Positions 25,494 through 37,660 of a stretch of DNA of 64,000 bases are shown here, one piece after another. How positions within the stretch are numbered: position 1 is the stretch's first letter; the number at the start of each line of letters is the position of its first letter. Origin of the DNA: Paramacrobiotus metropolitanus (lineage: Eukaryota > Tardigrada > Eutardigrada > Parachela > Macrobiotidae); contig NW_026570269.1 in assembly GCF_019649055.1 (NCBI RefSeq), positions 558,001 to 622,000 of the forward strand, written 5' to 3'. The position numbers were made by a program, and so were the translations under genes. The notes below the pieces were generated by a model. It was given only the letters and a program-made list of their open reading frames with translations, made no database searches and was not told the DNA's origin.

Positions 25494-26610
25494 ATGAATT
25501 CCTATTTTTTTTCGCGCGCTATATCCTTGTATACCATTGCTTTGGTTATCTGGAATTTTTCGTTATTACTCCCCGTGCACGGAAAGGGGAAATTATACCG
25601 GCAAAATAATTTGGCACATAAAATCGTCAACGAAGGTAAGGGGTAAGCCAGCTCGTCTCATTTTCGGTATGTTTATTTCGTATTTTAGGAATTTTTAATA
25701 ACATAAGCACTGCAATAATTAGAGATCGCGCATCTGTTTAGTGTAATATATCGCTAAAACTTGTGTACAATACTACTCTAGTATACTATAGCTGCGTATC
25801 CGAATCCGTTATTGGGTATAGTCTATTGTATTTATGCCAGCAAATAACGGGATAAAAAACGAAAAAATAAACTCAAACGTTAAACATAATTAACGTTAAA
25901 CTCCAGCAAAAAACGAAAAATACAGTACTTGTTTTCTGAGTCATGAACAGGTGTTTTCTAGATGTGAGGTTGTAATGCATAATAATGCTACCGTAATTGT
26001 TAGCTGGGACTCAAATGCATTGTATTTCAGCATGTAATGATGTTGGTGAAGTTGAAAGTAAGGATCCATGCCGCCCGATGTGTGCATGTATCGATGGGCG
26101 GTTAATTTGTGCGGAAATACTTTGTTCGAAAAAAGTGCCGGATAGTTGTGCAAAGGTTACGCCAGTAACAAGATGCTGTCCGTCTTATGTTTGCTGTAAG
26201 TCTTTTGGTGAATAAGTTAGATTAAAACTGCTTACCATTTGTTGTTTTCGAATAAAAACTTAAATATCCGTACAGGGATTTGCTATATATTGAAAGGAAC
26301 GTTTGAGCCCCTCTTGCATAACAGTATGCCAATTATTTTTGTACAATTCTAATAGCTACATAAATTAACTAAAAATACTAAAAACTTCCTCAGCTAGGCA
26401 ATCAGTTTGACACTTTTCTTATATCAGAACGTACCCTTACATATTAATTAAGGTTCATTCGCGTTTATGGTTTGTCATATTTCAGATGATGATGAAGGTT
26501 CATCGTTTATGCGATATCCTTTACCGCGCGTGGTCGTTCCGACTGAATTGCAAATATTCCAAGCAAAACAGCACGATAAAAAATCTGACAAAAGCGAAAA
26601 GCTGCTGTAA
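25494..26610 (+). CDS. Small secreted protein with a von Willebrand factor C-type module
   Basis: Three exons, 25494-25635, 26031-26195 and 26486-26610, join in phase to 143 aa. The ATG at 25494 begins a signal-peptide-like stretch (SLYTIALVIWNFSLLLPVHG). Exon 2 (about residues 48-103) holds nearly all cysteines in the VWC spacing: a C-x3-CxC cluster (CRPMCACIDGRLIC), C, C, then CCPSYVC. Exon 3 is an acidic-then-basic tail without cysteine. VWC modules bind BMP-type ligands or matrix partners in proteins such as chordin-like factors; here there is only one module, so the role is open. The upstream frame that begins before 25494 uses no ATG. Confidence 0.72.
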
Positions 26611-28528
26611 ACCGCAAACCATACAATTTGTGGTATACACCGATTTTGCTAGCATTGGTTATTTTATCGTGTATACATAGCCTACATGTACATAGATCAT
26701 CATCGGCCATCAGCTGACGAATCTTGGCAATGATTGCATTCTTATGTGAGAAGTAGGTCCACGCACACGGCTGCTACCGCCAAAGTCTATTGTTTCATAC
26801 GATTATCAAATTTGTTTGTGATTTGCATCACACGACAATGCCATTTAATTTTATGCCAATTTTATTTATTGCCGACAAGGAGGCGCCGCCTATGCAAATT
26901 CGCCAAAGCGAGCGCACGGTGTGCGATCACGCTCCAGGAGCCTGCACACACTTTCGGCCCTAATTACAGCATAGTATCTGTTGACGTTCTTTCGGTGTGC
27001 GTGGTCTAATAATTTTTATTATAACCCAACTTTTATTAAAGCAGGGCACATAGTTATCTTAACCCTTTGTTTATATAATGCTTTATTTGCTGATCCTGCA
27101 CATAAATACTGGTGACAGGTACAAAATGCGAAGAATTTGACCTTTCCTGTTAGTATTAGATGTGCTGTTATTCACCCTTTTCTTGCATATTCAAAAGCGA
27201 ATATCTGGTCAGATAGGTGTTTAAACAAACGGCTTTTTAATTGTACGGTTAATATTTTTTCAATAGGATATGTTGTGCCATATTTGAAATTGCTGGAATT
27301 AAATACCGGTGAATCGGTTACCTTATCCACTTGTAGTGTTTAGTGTATACGTAATGATCCCTACTATATGCATTGAGCATCATTGGCTATTAAAAGTAGA
27401 AAATAATTATATATTGACTTGAAACCCAAACGTTAACCAGAAGAAACCAGAAATCTGGAAATTTAAAAACTCACATTGTTTAGCGATACTATTTGTATCA
27501 GTTGTATCGCTGTAATAAATTTTTTATTATTCGAATTAAATCTGCTCTAACGTCTTTTGTTGCCGTTCAATGATCGATAATATTATCATCATTATCATGT
27601 GTGTGTACAAATATGACGTTAGTAATGCGAAGCGCGTCGTAAAAGCGTGCTAATTATAGATTAGACACTTTAGTTTGTTTGGTGAAGTGAATTAGTCATA
27701 CTTAAATTAATGCAGACAGTCCGCTTGTTCAGTCAATTTGTTAACCGTGATTTAAACATCATTGTGGCATATTATTCACATATGCTCATAAATCCGGTTG
27801 CAATTTCAGTTTCTTTGGCGGACGGACAGTGACAGGAACATACTAGTAAAATATGGCAAGATTGTATACCGTCATAATTGAAGAATGACAAATCACAAAT
27901 TCGAAATTCATAGTCAGTTTTTTTCGCAGGTGAGTCATTCGCCCAGACGACAACCCGGTAATTAAGGTGGTGGGGCTACCACATTAGCAAATGCCACAAT
28001 TGAGATATTTCACACAGCATACATTTGTAGCCATATCTTTGCGTCGTGTCCATCGTGAGATCAGCAATGTTTGGCAGTTTTTCACTCTTTACTGGTTATC
28101 AAACTGTATCCTCAGAGTCAAGTTTCAGATATCTTCTGATGCTTCGTGGGTTATAGCAGTCCGGTATGGAGAATCCCAAACGCTTTACGCATTGCCGGCT
28201 ATATATAACAATAATCAATCCCTGATTCATCCATAACACGACATCAAGCAATAAAAGATAACGATAATTATCGTTATTATGCAACACTAATTATTTGGTG
28301 TTGCAGCTATGGGCACGCTTATTCAAGAGTATTTTCTCGTTCAAGACGTAAAGGTCGCGCCATACGGCTTCGGAATACCGTAAATAACGCAATACTGTAA
28401 ATTGTACTTAAAGAAAAAGCTGTTTTAAACTTTTAAGAGACAAAAATGGATGTACCACATCACAAAAAAAAGTTTAGCGTCTTGCAATATATTGCATAAA
28501 AAAATTAAAGGTCACAAAAGCGTTTCAT
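26611..28528. other. No gene recognised
   Basis: AT-rich sequence with short frames only. A 20-bp perfect palindrome (ATAACGATAATTATCGTTAT) is at 28258-28277; it is short and AT-rich and may be chance. Confidence 0.4.
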
Positions 28529-28942
28529 TTAAGTAATATTACGCGAGTTTTCGAACGGTTTATTAGTTTTATTCACATTCTCTCTCCAGTCGGACTGGAT
28601 CATTGCTGCACCGCGGCCTACCGTGACGGTTAAATCAAAACTAATATTCGCCTATTTAAAGAAAATGGGCGCTGTGTTTTATTACCTGCATTTGAGATGA
28701 TCAAAAATGTTTCCCAGGGTATCATGACATCTGGCGCAGGCCACTAATAAATACAAATGTCAGTTTATTTATAATATGCATTTGCAATAGAAAGTCATAA
28801 AGGGGTGCTTACCAACACATACTGCAATATCATCAGCAGTGTCATCATTGCTGTTGACCTCTGCGTTGCATAGTGAGTTGGAAGATATTAAATAAGCCAC
28901 CACGTATGCGGCAACCATCCATTTCATATTTAAAAAACCCAT
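28529..28942 (-). CDS. Tiny secreted cysteine-containing protein
   Basis: Three exons on the minus strand, 28942-28813, 28743-28686 and 28640-28529, join in phase to 99 aa. The N-terminus (MKWMVAAYVVAYLISSNSLC after an upstream ATG) is a good signal peptide. After an acidic stretch (NSNDDTADD) comes a Cys cluster (CVVACARCHDTL, then LKC). The tail is basic and rich in Asn and Lys with an NKT sequon. No known family was recognised. The third exon uses the second of two nearby AG acceptors; the first would give a stop. A TATATAAATT-like element lies upstream on the minus strand near 29068-29077. Confidence 0.5.
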
Positions 28943-29067
28943 CGCACCGATCGTGAATATCAATCTAGTATATCATCTACAAGTATTCGCTGCAGAAACT
29001 TTAAGACTTCGCACGAAGTTTTTCAGTGAAGTTCTGAACTAAGTCAGACACAAGCAACCTCAATGGA

Positions 29068-29077
29068 ATTTATATAT
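29068..29077 (-). promoter_or_regulatory. TATA-like element
   Basis: The minus strand reads ATATATAAAT here, about 130 bp before the ATG of the tiny secreted protein at 28942. Position and sequence suit a core promoter with a 5'UTR of about 100 bp. This is motif matching only. Confidence 0.3.
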
Positions 29078-29544
29078 GAAAAACCAAATCATCTTTTCCC
29101 TCATGTCTAAGTATTAGGGAAGTCCGGTCAATAATTATCGTTTGTCACTGCTTTATTACTGGTAATGAAGGCAAATCGTTTGCCGAATATTCCGAGTGAT
29201 TCATCACTCAGAATTGTCCATTTACGTTTTCGGCAGTGTGGCACCTTGTCGACGCCACGGATGACAAAAAATGCGATCTAATACACCTGTAACTGTCGCC
29301 GACCACAACGCCATTCCGCCGGCGGTTTGTTCACGCACTCAGTGGCTGCGCATCCACCATTCACCTGTCGCTCACGGATTTGATAATTAAACGGATGGTT
29401 TGCTGGCTATTGACAATTTAAATCGTTAAAAACACAAATTATGTCGTAATCCTGGCGTATATGCCCAACCACAAATTCATCCAAACCAGTTTGTCTTCTC
29501 CAGAATTTACATTCCGTAAGTACTGCTAACAATTTACATTTACA

Positions 29545-29727
29545 AATTTGTAGGTAGTATTGCAGTTGCAGTTTGCAGTTATTCACCGTTGCATTTGTAG
29601 TTATAATTCAATTGCTCGAAGAAATTACAAAATACAATTTGTAGGTAGTATTTGCAGTTGCAGTTTGCAGTTATTCACCGTTGCATTTGTAGTTATAATT
29701 CAATTGCTCGAAGAAATTACAAAATAC
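29545..29727. repeat. 91-bp tandem direct repeat, two copies
   Basis: Copy 1 spans 29545-29635 and copy 2 spans 29636-29727. They are almost identical; copy 2 has one extra T near its start (AGTATTTGCAG against AGTATTGCAG). Each copy contains GCAGTTGCAGTTTGCAG sub-repeats. Further TTTGCAGTTG units occur at 29775-29806, just before the palindrome. The open frames over this block are products of the repeat, not genes. Confidence 0.9.
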
Positions 29728-29806
29728 AGAGTACTGTTAAATATGTAACAGCTGAACTGATCGAAATTACTCGTATTTGCAGTTTGCAGTTGTTTGCAGT
29801 TGTTTG

Positions 29807-29891
29807 CGTCGCTATGTCTAATTGTGGACTGGACATAATTATTTGTAGGCTACAAATAATTATGTCCAGTCCACAATTAGACATAGCGACG
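29807..29891. repeat. Perfect 42-bp inverted repeat with 1-base spacer
   Basis: The left arm 29807-29848 and right arm 29850-29891 are exact reverse complements around a single G at 29849. Arms start CGTCGCTATGTCTAATTG and end at the centre with ATTATTTGTAG. No flanking target-site duplication was seen. It lies 252 bp beyond the NSF stop codon. Confidence 0.95.
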
Positions 29892-30142
29892 ACTGACGAC
29901 GACATTCTGAACGTTACAGTTGTATTTAATGCAGAATTGTTAGCAATTAAATGTGTCACGTGCACACTCTATTACAGGCTCTCGAATGTATATCTACTTA
30001 TATCATGTCAAAACACAATCACTAGGAAAATTAGGAATGATCATGTCAGAAATTCACAAAAGGGCAATCGCAAACCCTGAGACCATTCATTCGACAGAAC
30101 AACAAACACAACCTTCTGTTACACCGCGTACCGGCGTACGTA

Positions 30143-33100
30143 TTATTGTCCACGGGAAACGCCCTCGGCTTCTAACTCGCTTAAAAATCGCACCACTCTC
30201 TCTTCTCTCTCCACCTGCATCATAGCGCTGCACATGGCCAGCAGTTTCTTAATTCCAATCCATAATCTCTGGTTCTTCAGCTGTTTGCCGATGTACTTCA
30301 AGTCATCCGCAGCGAAGATGTCCAAATTCTCTAACACCTTCACAATCTGATCGCCAGTGGAGATATTGCTTACATGCACTGTCCGCGTGAAGATGGGCGC
30401 TAAACGCAGCTCCTCCAACACGCCTCGGCATGCGGTGGTCCCAAGTACCAGCAGTTTGTGGTTCTTTGGTGGAGGATCGTTCATCAGTACCAGGAGGGCT
30501 TGTAAAACCAAATTACTAAAACGCGGACCAATCGGAGCATAGTCAATCAGGCCCTCGATATCATCGACTAGGACACAGGATAGCTCCGACTTGTACGCAT
30601 CGTCAAAGACTTTCTTAATAGCCATACATTTGGCCGTTTCCGTGAAGCCGATCATATCGCGGGGCGTGCATACTTTCATAAACGGGAACTGAGAGTCTTT
30701 GCAGATTTTCGCGGCCAGGCAGGATTTTCCGGATGAAGGAGCGCCTTCCAGCAGCAGACTGATGAGGCCTTCGCGGCTGGATGCTTTGACGGTTTGAATG
30801 TACAGATTGCCCAGCTCCAGAACAGCAGTCACTGAGTCGTCGTACACAATAATGCCATTCTTTATGTAACGGTCCAGAACTTCTTCGTTAAGACCAAACG
30901 CCGGTTTAATGTCATGCTCCAAGGCATGGAGAAAATCGTTGCGATTGACTTTGAATTTATCAAGTGCATCCTCATCCACCAATGCCTAATACAAGCAAAA
31001 TGCACAGAAATTTTCAAGAAAACAACTTTAAAGTAAGCTAATAAATCATTCAATAATACTGTAAATATTACCAGAGAGCTCAGTTTTGCATTTGCTTACC
31101 TTTTGGCCTACTTTGACTAGCCGATTCATTGCCACAGACTGGGCAGCTCGCACCAGACCTTCCAGTTCCGCACCGCTAAAATTCTTTGTTTTTTCCGCAA
31201 GCTCTTTAATATCCACGTCCGGTCCTAAATTGTTCTGCTCTCGCATACGAGCGGTGTGAATATTTAAAATCTGCACTCGGCCATACTCGTCCGGCAAGCT
31301 AATTTCCATCTGGATTTCCATGCGCCCTGGTCGAATCAGAGCCTCATCGATCATATCTTTCCTGTTTGTCATGCCGATCACCAGAATATTGTTCAACTGA
31401 TCCACACCATCCATTTTAGCCAGCAACTACATCAGAAAAAAACTTTCGATCAAAAAAAGGGACGCACTCTTCCCGAAAATTGCTCAATTCGGAGTCAAAC
31501 TGATCTCTAATGCGAATTATTTAGCGGTGATTTGTACCTGATTTACGATGGTGTCATGGACAGCTGTATTACCCGCAACAGACCCTCGAGCTTTGCAAAT
31601 GGCATCAATTTCATCGAAGATGATGATATGCAGCTGACTGTGCGGACCCATGCGTTTCTCTTCTTCTTCAGCGGCAGCGAAGAGCTTTCGAATGTTCGCC
31701 TCCGATTCACCGACATACTTATCCAAAATTGACGGTCCGCTCACAATCTGCGGCTCCCTGGCATTCAGCATTTTGCCAATTTGGCGGGCGATCAAAGTTT
31801 TACCGGTTCCGGGTGGACCATACAGCAGCATACCGCGACAATGTTTAATCCCTAATTTCTCAATGAGATCAGGCGGTACAACGCGGGAAGCAAATGCTCG
31901 TCGAAAGATGGTGGAGAATTCCTTATCAAGCCCACCGATGCCCATTTTTTCGAAGTTCCAGTCAGGGTTCAAGATGTTCGTACGCTGAACACGCCTGTAA
32001 AATCAGAATTCAACTCTTGAACGAATGTAATGGAATCAGATAAGTTCACTATGCTGCTCAGCAGAGACTACCAAAGTACTAACAGATCAATACGTGAATG
32101 GCAAATCTTCCATAATTTCGAAAAGATGATTATTGCAATACACAACTACATGATACGTGCAATATGATATTTGATAACACCGATGCATCATCGCTTCGCA
32201 AAACAAACTGCAAAGAATGAGTACTTTAACGCAGACCATAGCAATAACCGTTAAAATAAGTTTTATGAAGTAGAATGATTCGTATAATCTTACAATTAGC
32301 AAATGGTATATAAGCTTAATAACTAAAGATGCACGTCAAGAACTACGAATGTTTATAGCGGATTAACGCGCACGGACATTAATTATTCAACTTGCGTATA
32401 TCGAATTACGCTTTGCACAGTCGTTAAATTCGCTTTCGACACGCGTTTAAGCGTTGTGCTTCATTTTATCCAAAACATTTTCAACAGTATCACGGATAAT
32501 CTGTATGTAAAACCTGCTGAAATAATGTGGCACCCCTATTGATCTATCAAGCATGGCCAAAGCCAACACACCGCATCATGTTCAAGCTAAGGCAAATAAA
32601 GACTTACGCAAGCGATTTGCCCGTCAGGGTAATAACAGCTCCCTCAGCCTTCTCGAAATTGACTTGGATATTGGGTGTTGTCACTCCAATCCCGTCCGCT
32701 GGCTGTATCAAATACCATCAAGAGCTAAGCTGATTTTCAATGCATTTTATAGTAGACATCGTGACTTATTACGACTAGAAGTACTGTAGGACTAGGTACT
32801 TACCTCCGACGATTTTGCCTTCTGCTTGTCATTGCCGGTTACGGCGTTCAGATCGATAACTGTAAAATATCACAATCATCAAATTACTGCAAGGACAACC
32901 GTTCACTGATGGAATCCCATAAAATGAGGAACAACTTCTCAATCCCGCAAACAAGACGGGACGCTCAGTACTCAGTCAACATAATAAACATTTCCAGATT
33001 ATCATTTAATTCGATCGTATTTTGAAATCTAAAAGGTCAATCAAACCGAAGTAGTCTAAATGTTCACAAAGTCTAAATGTTCACAAAGCAGCAGATAAGG

Positions 33101-35262
33101 ACTCAAAGCAGCGGATAAGGATCGCACAACATATGTAAAAAAGAACCCACTTAGAATACAACCATGGCTATGAGGAACAGGTCACTTCCATTTTGCACTT
33201 ACCGCCTAGAGATTTGACGAGTAAACGTAGCGGCGGTTTACCGCCATGGCTAAAGACAAGCAGTTGTCCTTTGGTCACTGCAAGGCTGGGGAACTGCTGC
33301 TGGAAATCCATTGCCATTTTATCCGTATCAAGTGGATCTTGTGTAACTCTGCAAGATTAATTTTCCCATTAGAAAGAATTAATTAGAAAAGCATATGCTG
33401 ATGAATCCTTTTACACTAGTACAGTAACAGAACGTGCCAATCCTGTCTGGCTCTAGCGTGAAAAAGCGGATACCTATACAGCTGTACAGTACTTTCAAAA
33501 GCAGCTCGTAAAATCTACATAGATCTCAAGATGTGCTTTTTTTCGGACTGTCATACTCAGCCACCACAATTACAAACTTCGCACATAATTTGGGTAAAAC
33601 TGATGTATGAATCAGTAGGAGAATCTGGTTACTCACTTGGCTTTTGAATAAAAATCGATTTCCAAAGTTACTGATGCCAGATATTGTTCGGGATAGAAAG
33701 CAAATGCGCGGGCATGAACGTGCTGTCCAATGGAAATTAATGCCCATTTTCTCTGCGAAACAAAAATCAGCACTGTTAAGGATGACAAACCACACCAAGC
33801 GCCCGTAGTTACCTGAGGATCGCCAAAACCAATTTCTCCGGGTTTCACAGCGGCATCTGGTCTGATCGTGAATATGAAGTCTTTTCCATTGGCTTGTAGT
33901 AGGATATGCCTATTAAAAATATTCTAAAATTATGGTCCGGGCCCCGATTAACATTCTTTTTAAAAACCAGCTTGGCTTTTGAGAGTTTATTAAGACACAC
34001 ATTTGGTTATGCTTAAACATTTACTCGACTGTAATGCAACTTAAAAAATTCCATAACGCGACACTAGCATTTTCCATCTACAACCGGAAATGATTTCGAA
34101 AAAAGTACGACTCGCATCACAAATTTGTAGACTGAACTTGCACGTTCACGGCCCTTAAACAGCAGCCATAACTTTCCGGGTCATTTAGTTTATTCATCTA
34201 GTCCAGCAACAGTGGTGTGATTATGGACGAATTGGCCGTAATGGCATTTCCGCACCGGCAGCACCACGCAAACGTCAACTCTATTAATCTGCAAAGGAGA
34301 GCCAATTCATCCGCTCAGCAGTAGCGGTTCACTGCTAACTCTTTTCTTTTTCACGATAAGTAGTCATTAACCACTGTATCTTTTCCCAGTAACCTCATCA
34401 GATTCTGCCCATCCTCTGTTCGTGCTTCCGACTATCGCCCATCAGTTTTAACCAAGTAAAAAAGCCGCGCCAGCGTTTTTTGTCAGCCTCATGCCGCCAA
34501 CCCATTCCCGTGCAGCCCGGGCCGTATATCGATTTCCGCGGGAAGATTCACTCTGTGAATAGACTGACTAGGGCCGAGAGACTCGTTGTTGCGATCAACT
34601 TGTTTCGCGACCCTTTCACAAGCCCGAGCTGTTGACGCAGCCAGGAACACGTCAGCCCTGCCCAGTTGCCTTTATGCACACAACGGTCTGCAGATAAAAA
34701 ATGTACGCAGCGAGGAAACACTTAATGCTACCCGATCGATTTCCTTAAAATTCTCTATGAAGAAGAACGGATTACTACAACTTAACCTGCCGTACATGAT
34801 CGCATTGATAACCGCATGAAGAAACCACGTTACCCAAATTACATGGGAAACAAAAGAACTCAACAACGTGGTACAGGAATATTCACAAAATTCCTTTACA
34901 GTTCTACGATTCATACGTTGAAATTGCAATTTCTGATAAATTTTTCAACTTCTCATCGCAAGGGATACTGTACTACCGAAAAAATGCTCAAGCGCACAAG
35001 AAAGTTGCAAAAACATTTATGTTCAGAAGAATTTTTCAATTTTTGTTACAAAATAAAAGAAATAAATATTTATGTAAAAAATTAACACGTTCCGTCAGTG
35101 TTTGCACATTTCACAAAGCTAAATCTCAGATATATATAAGAACAGAAAGAAGCCTTACTGCACTCGGGAATCCCAGTCGGCGGCATTAACAATGGCACAA
35201 TTGGTGTACACGAGATCTTGACTGGGACTCTTAGAGGCCAGAAAATTCCGCATTTGCGCCAT
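30143..35262 (-). CDS. NSF: N-ethylmaleimide-sensitive factor (vesicle-fusion ATPase)
   Basis: NSF is the cytosolic hexameric AAA+ ATPase that, with SNAP adaptors, takes apart SNARE complexes after membrane fusion. Nine exons: 35262-35159, 33909-33813, 33752-33637, 33348-33203, 32859-32804, 32702-32608, 31994-31538, 31426-31100 and 30985-30143. They join to 746 aa, close to the 744 aa of the human protein. The N domain shows [24 protein letters not shown] and [11 protein letters not shown]1 has Walker A GPPGTGK (about residues 264-270), [30 protein letters not shown]2 has Walker A GAPSSGK (about 547-553), VLVDDIE and [17 protein letters not shown]. The first exon lies 1.25 kb upstream of exon 2 and the start is fixed by frame and by the conserved TNCA block. 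Confidence 0.97.
33053..33120. repeat. Short tandem repeats in NSF intron
   Basis: AGTCTAAATGTTCACAA is present twice in tandem, followed by two copies of a GCAGC(A/G)GATAAGGA unit. It lies inside the NSF intron between 32860 and 33202. Local slippage is the simplest source. Confidence 0.7.
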
Positions 35263-36162
35263 GGTCGTCTTTATCTACCACAAGAGGAATGCTCACACAA
35301 GGCGCAACGCAAATTTTAGTCGCGAATATCTTGCTAAAATACCTGCCGATGGTTTATATTACTCTACACTCACCCGTCAGCTGGTATTCACCGTGATGCT
35401 GGCGCTGCCAAGCTGGAAAGGAATGATAATGTTAGTGCACGACCACGCACACAACGCAGAAATGGATCCAGAGGTTGTTGTGATCGATAGGATGACGACA
35501 GCTCCACGCTCGCCTCACTGCGTACAATATACGAGCGACTAGCTGCTAGCCACTAAACCATAGCGCAAGAAAAAAACAGAGGGACGACGGAATTATATGG
35601 GTGTGATTATACAACAAACTCCGGAAGGTGGAAACGGGGGAGAGAAAACTGAAAACAATCGATTTTTTGGGATAAGACGGCATACGCAGCCATCACTTGC
35701 GACAGCGTATGCGTACGCGCTTGCGCCTGTTGTTAAGTCTCGAGAGAGGCTACGCTAATTTACGTATACGCGTGTGCGAATCAGCAACTGCGTCTGCGTG
35801 CTATAGACTGTAGACAGCTTTGGAATTTTGGATTACTGATTACAAAACCAGAAACCAGTCTGGGTAATACCGTTAACTCGCTTACAAGTTTGATTCAATC
35901 TGTGGTTCTCTTGATTGTTTCTTATTATATTTTAATTTTATGATACTTTTGGATCTGTTATCCAGGAAAACACGTACACGATCTTCAAAACACACGCTGG
36001 CTCGATATCTGGGAAACGGATCCTTGGATTAGCAGCTTGAACTTGGCGAGTTTCGTGCACACCAGAAAATTTGTGAAACTGCAAATCCAATCTGGTTTGG
36101 GCTGTCCAGCATCATCCTTATTGACGAGGGCCTAAGTGACCATAACCGTAGTCATCTGGGTT
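35263..36162. promoter_or_regulatory. Divergent promoter region between NSF and DNAJB12/14-like gene
   Basis: About 900 bp separate the two ATG codons on opposite strands. The stretch 35690-35800 is CpG-rich compared with its surroundings, with repeated GCGTATGCGTACGCG-like words. No TATA box was fixed for either side. Use as a bidirectional promoter is inferred from layout only. Confidence 0.4.
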
Positions 36163-37660
36163 ATGGCAACAGAAATGAACAGAGACGAGAGTGATCGCTG
36201 CATCCAAATTGCCCAGCGAAGTATCGAAGCAGGTGATCTCGAGAAGGCTGTTCGCTTCCTGGAAAAATCGATAAAACTGTTCCCCACTTCACGTGCCCAA
36301 GGTAAACGCTTTTTCCGCTGAATTTGCTTTAATCGGCTACATGTGCTGCTCATTAGATCTCTTGGACGAGGTGGCCCAGCTTCGTCAGGAGCGACAGGAC
36401 CGTCCGGATGACAACCAGGAGAACAATCCGGACGAACCGTCCCCTGAGCAGCCATCACGATCTCGTTCCTCCTCCCACCCTCGTCAGCGTCGTAAACCTC
36501 CGGCCTCTCCGGAATTTGCTGAATCTCGTCCCGGATCGGATACTCACAAAGAGTACACCGACGAACAGAATCAGGCTGTGATCCGCGTGAAAAAGTGTAC
36601 GACATTCTATGAAGTGCTCCAAGTGGAGAAGACCAACTTCTCCGAAGCGGTGCTGAAAAAGCAGTACAGAAAATTGGCCTTAGTATTACACCCGGATAAA
36701 AATAAAGCGCCACATGCTGGTGAGGCGTTCAAGATTGTCGGAAAAGCTTACGCTGTGTTGTCAAATCCCCAGAAAAAGGTGGATTATGACACCCATGGAG
36801 AAAATTACGAGACAACGCGGTATGAACAATCATCCGCGCGCCGTACGGGTCGACGACGGTATTACCGTAGTGGGAATTTCATGTTCTACGAGGACGATGT
36901 GTCGGCCGATGACATCTTCAATATGTTCTTCGGAACGGGGTTCCAGAGGTTCAATCAGGAGGCGGACGATGACCGGGCCGACTATTCGCGTCAAGGCAAT
37001 GCTGGTGGAGGCCAACAGCGCCAAACCAGCATCGTGACGTTGCTGTTGCAGTTGTCCCCGCTGCTCTTGTTCCTTGGGTTAAGCGCCCTGAGTTCCTGGA
37101 CATACACGGAGCCCATGTTCAGTCTCCATCAGTCGGTCAAATATCCCAATCCGAAAAATACTCGCGATTTAGGAGTAAGATTTTACTACAAGGACGACTT
37201 GGACAAGCTGACCAGTAAAGATTGGTATAATATCGAGAGAAATGTGGAGGAAGTGTATATGAGCAATTTGAAAGAGAACTGCATGCGGGAACGGGCGTAC
37301 AAGGAGAATGTTATCTGGCGAGGAAAGTAAGTAGACATTGTTTTGACTGCAGCTTAAGCTGAATTTTACGGTATTTAATAGAAAAATTTGATGCGGATGT
37401 AATTTCACCTGGTGTAATAATTTTGTGATCATATAGTTGTATTACGAACAGTGACAGTGAAATATAGATATTACATCTTTAACATTTTGGATCGGCTCTG
37501 GGTTTAGTGGGTGACACTGCAGTAGAAATCGTTCAAGGATTTGAATTTCCTTTTCAGGTTGTACGGCGATGTGAAATTAATCAACAAAGGCAAAGACTTG
37601 ACCACGCCATCGTGTGACAATTTAGCTTCTGCATATGAAAAATTAGCGCATGCAGCTTGA
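36163..37660 (+). CDS. DnaJ homolog subfamily B member 12/14-like ER membrane co-chaperone
   Basis: Three exons, 36163-36301, 36357-37326 and 37558-37660, join to 403 aa. The N-terminal helix block (RDESDRCIQIAQRSI, AVRFLEKSIKLFPTSRAQ) is typical of DNAJB12/14. A charged linker follows. The J domain starts at about residue 127 (FYEVLQVEK) and holds HPD at about 158-160 (LHPDKNKAP), so it should stimulate HSP70. A Gly/Arg/Asp-rich part with DDIFNMFFGTGFQ follows, then one membrane helix (about 271-294) and the DUF1977 C-terminal domain (LGVRFYYKDD, NIERNVEEVYMSNLKENC, TPSCDNL). Family members sit in the ER membrane with the J domain in the cytosol and act in quality control of membrane proteins. 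ATG at 36163 is chosen; 36175 is a second in-frame ATG. Confidence 0.93.

Noticed and set aside
28258-28277. 20-bp AT-rich palindrome
   Set aside because: Too short and AT-rich to distinguish from chance in this base composition.
29560-30080. Open frames over the 91-bp repeat and palindrome
   Set aside because: The repeated peptides are just the tandem DNA repeat translated; the frame then runs through the palindrome on both strands.
34222-34330. Short + frame starting [11 protein letters not shown] in the first NSF intron
   Set aside because: It resembled an NSF N-terminal block by chance, but is on the wrong strand, and the true first exon is at 35159-35262.
35261-35542. 93-codon + strand frame
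   Set aside because: Its start overlaps the antisense of the NSF first exon, which is supported by phase and by conserved TNCA sequence; the remainder lies in the divergent spacer.
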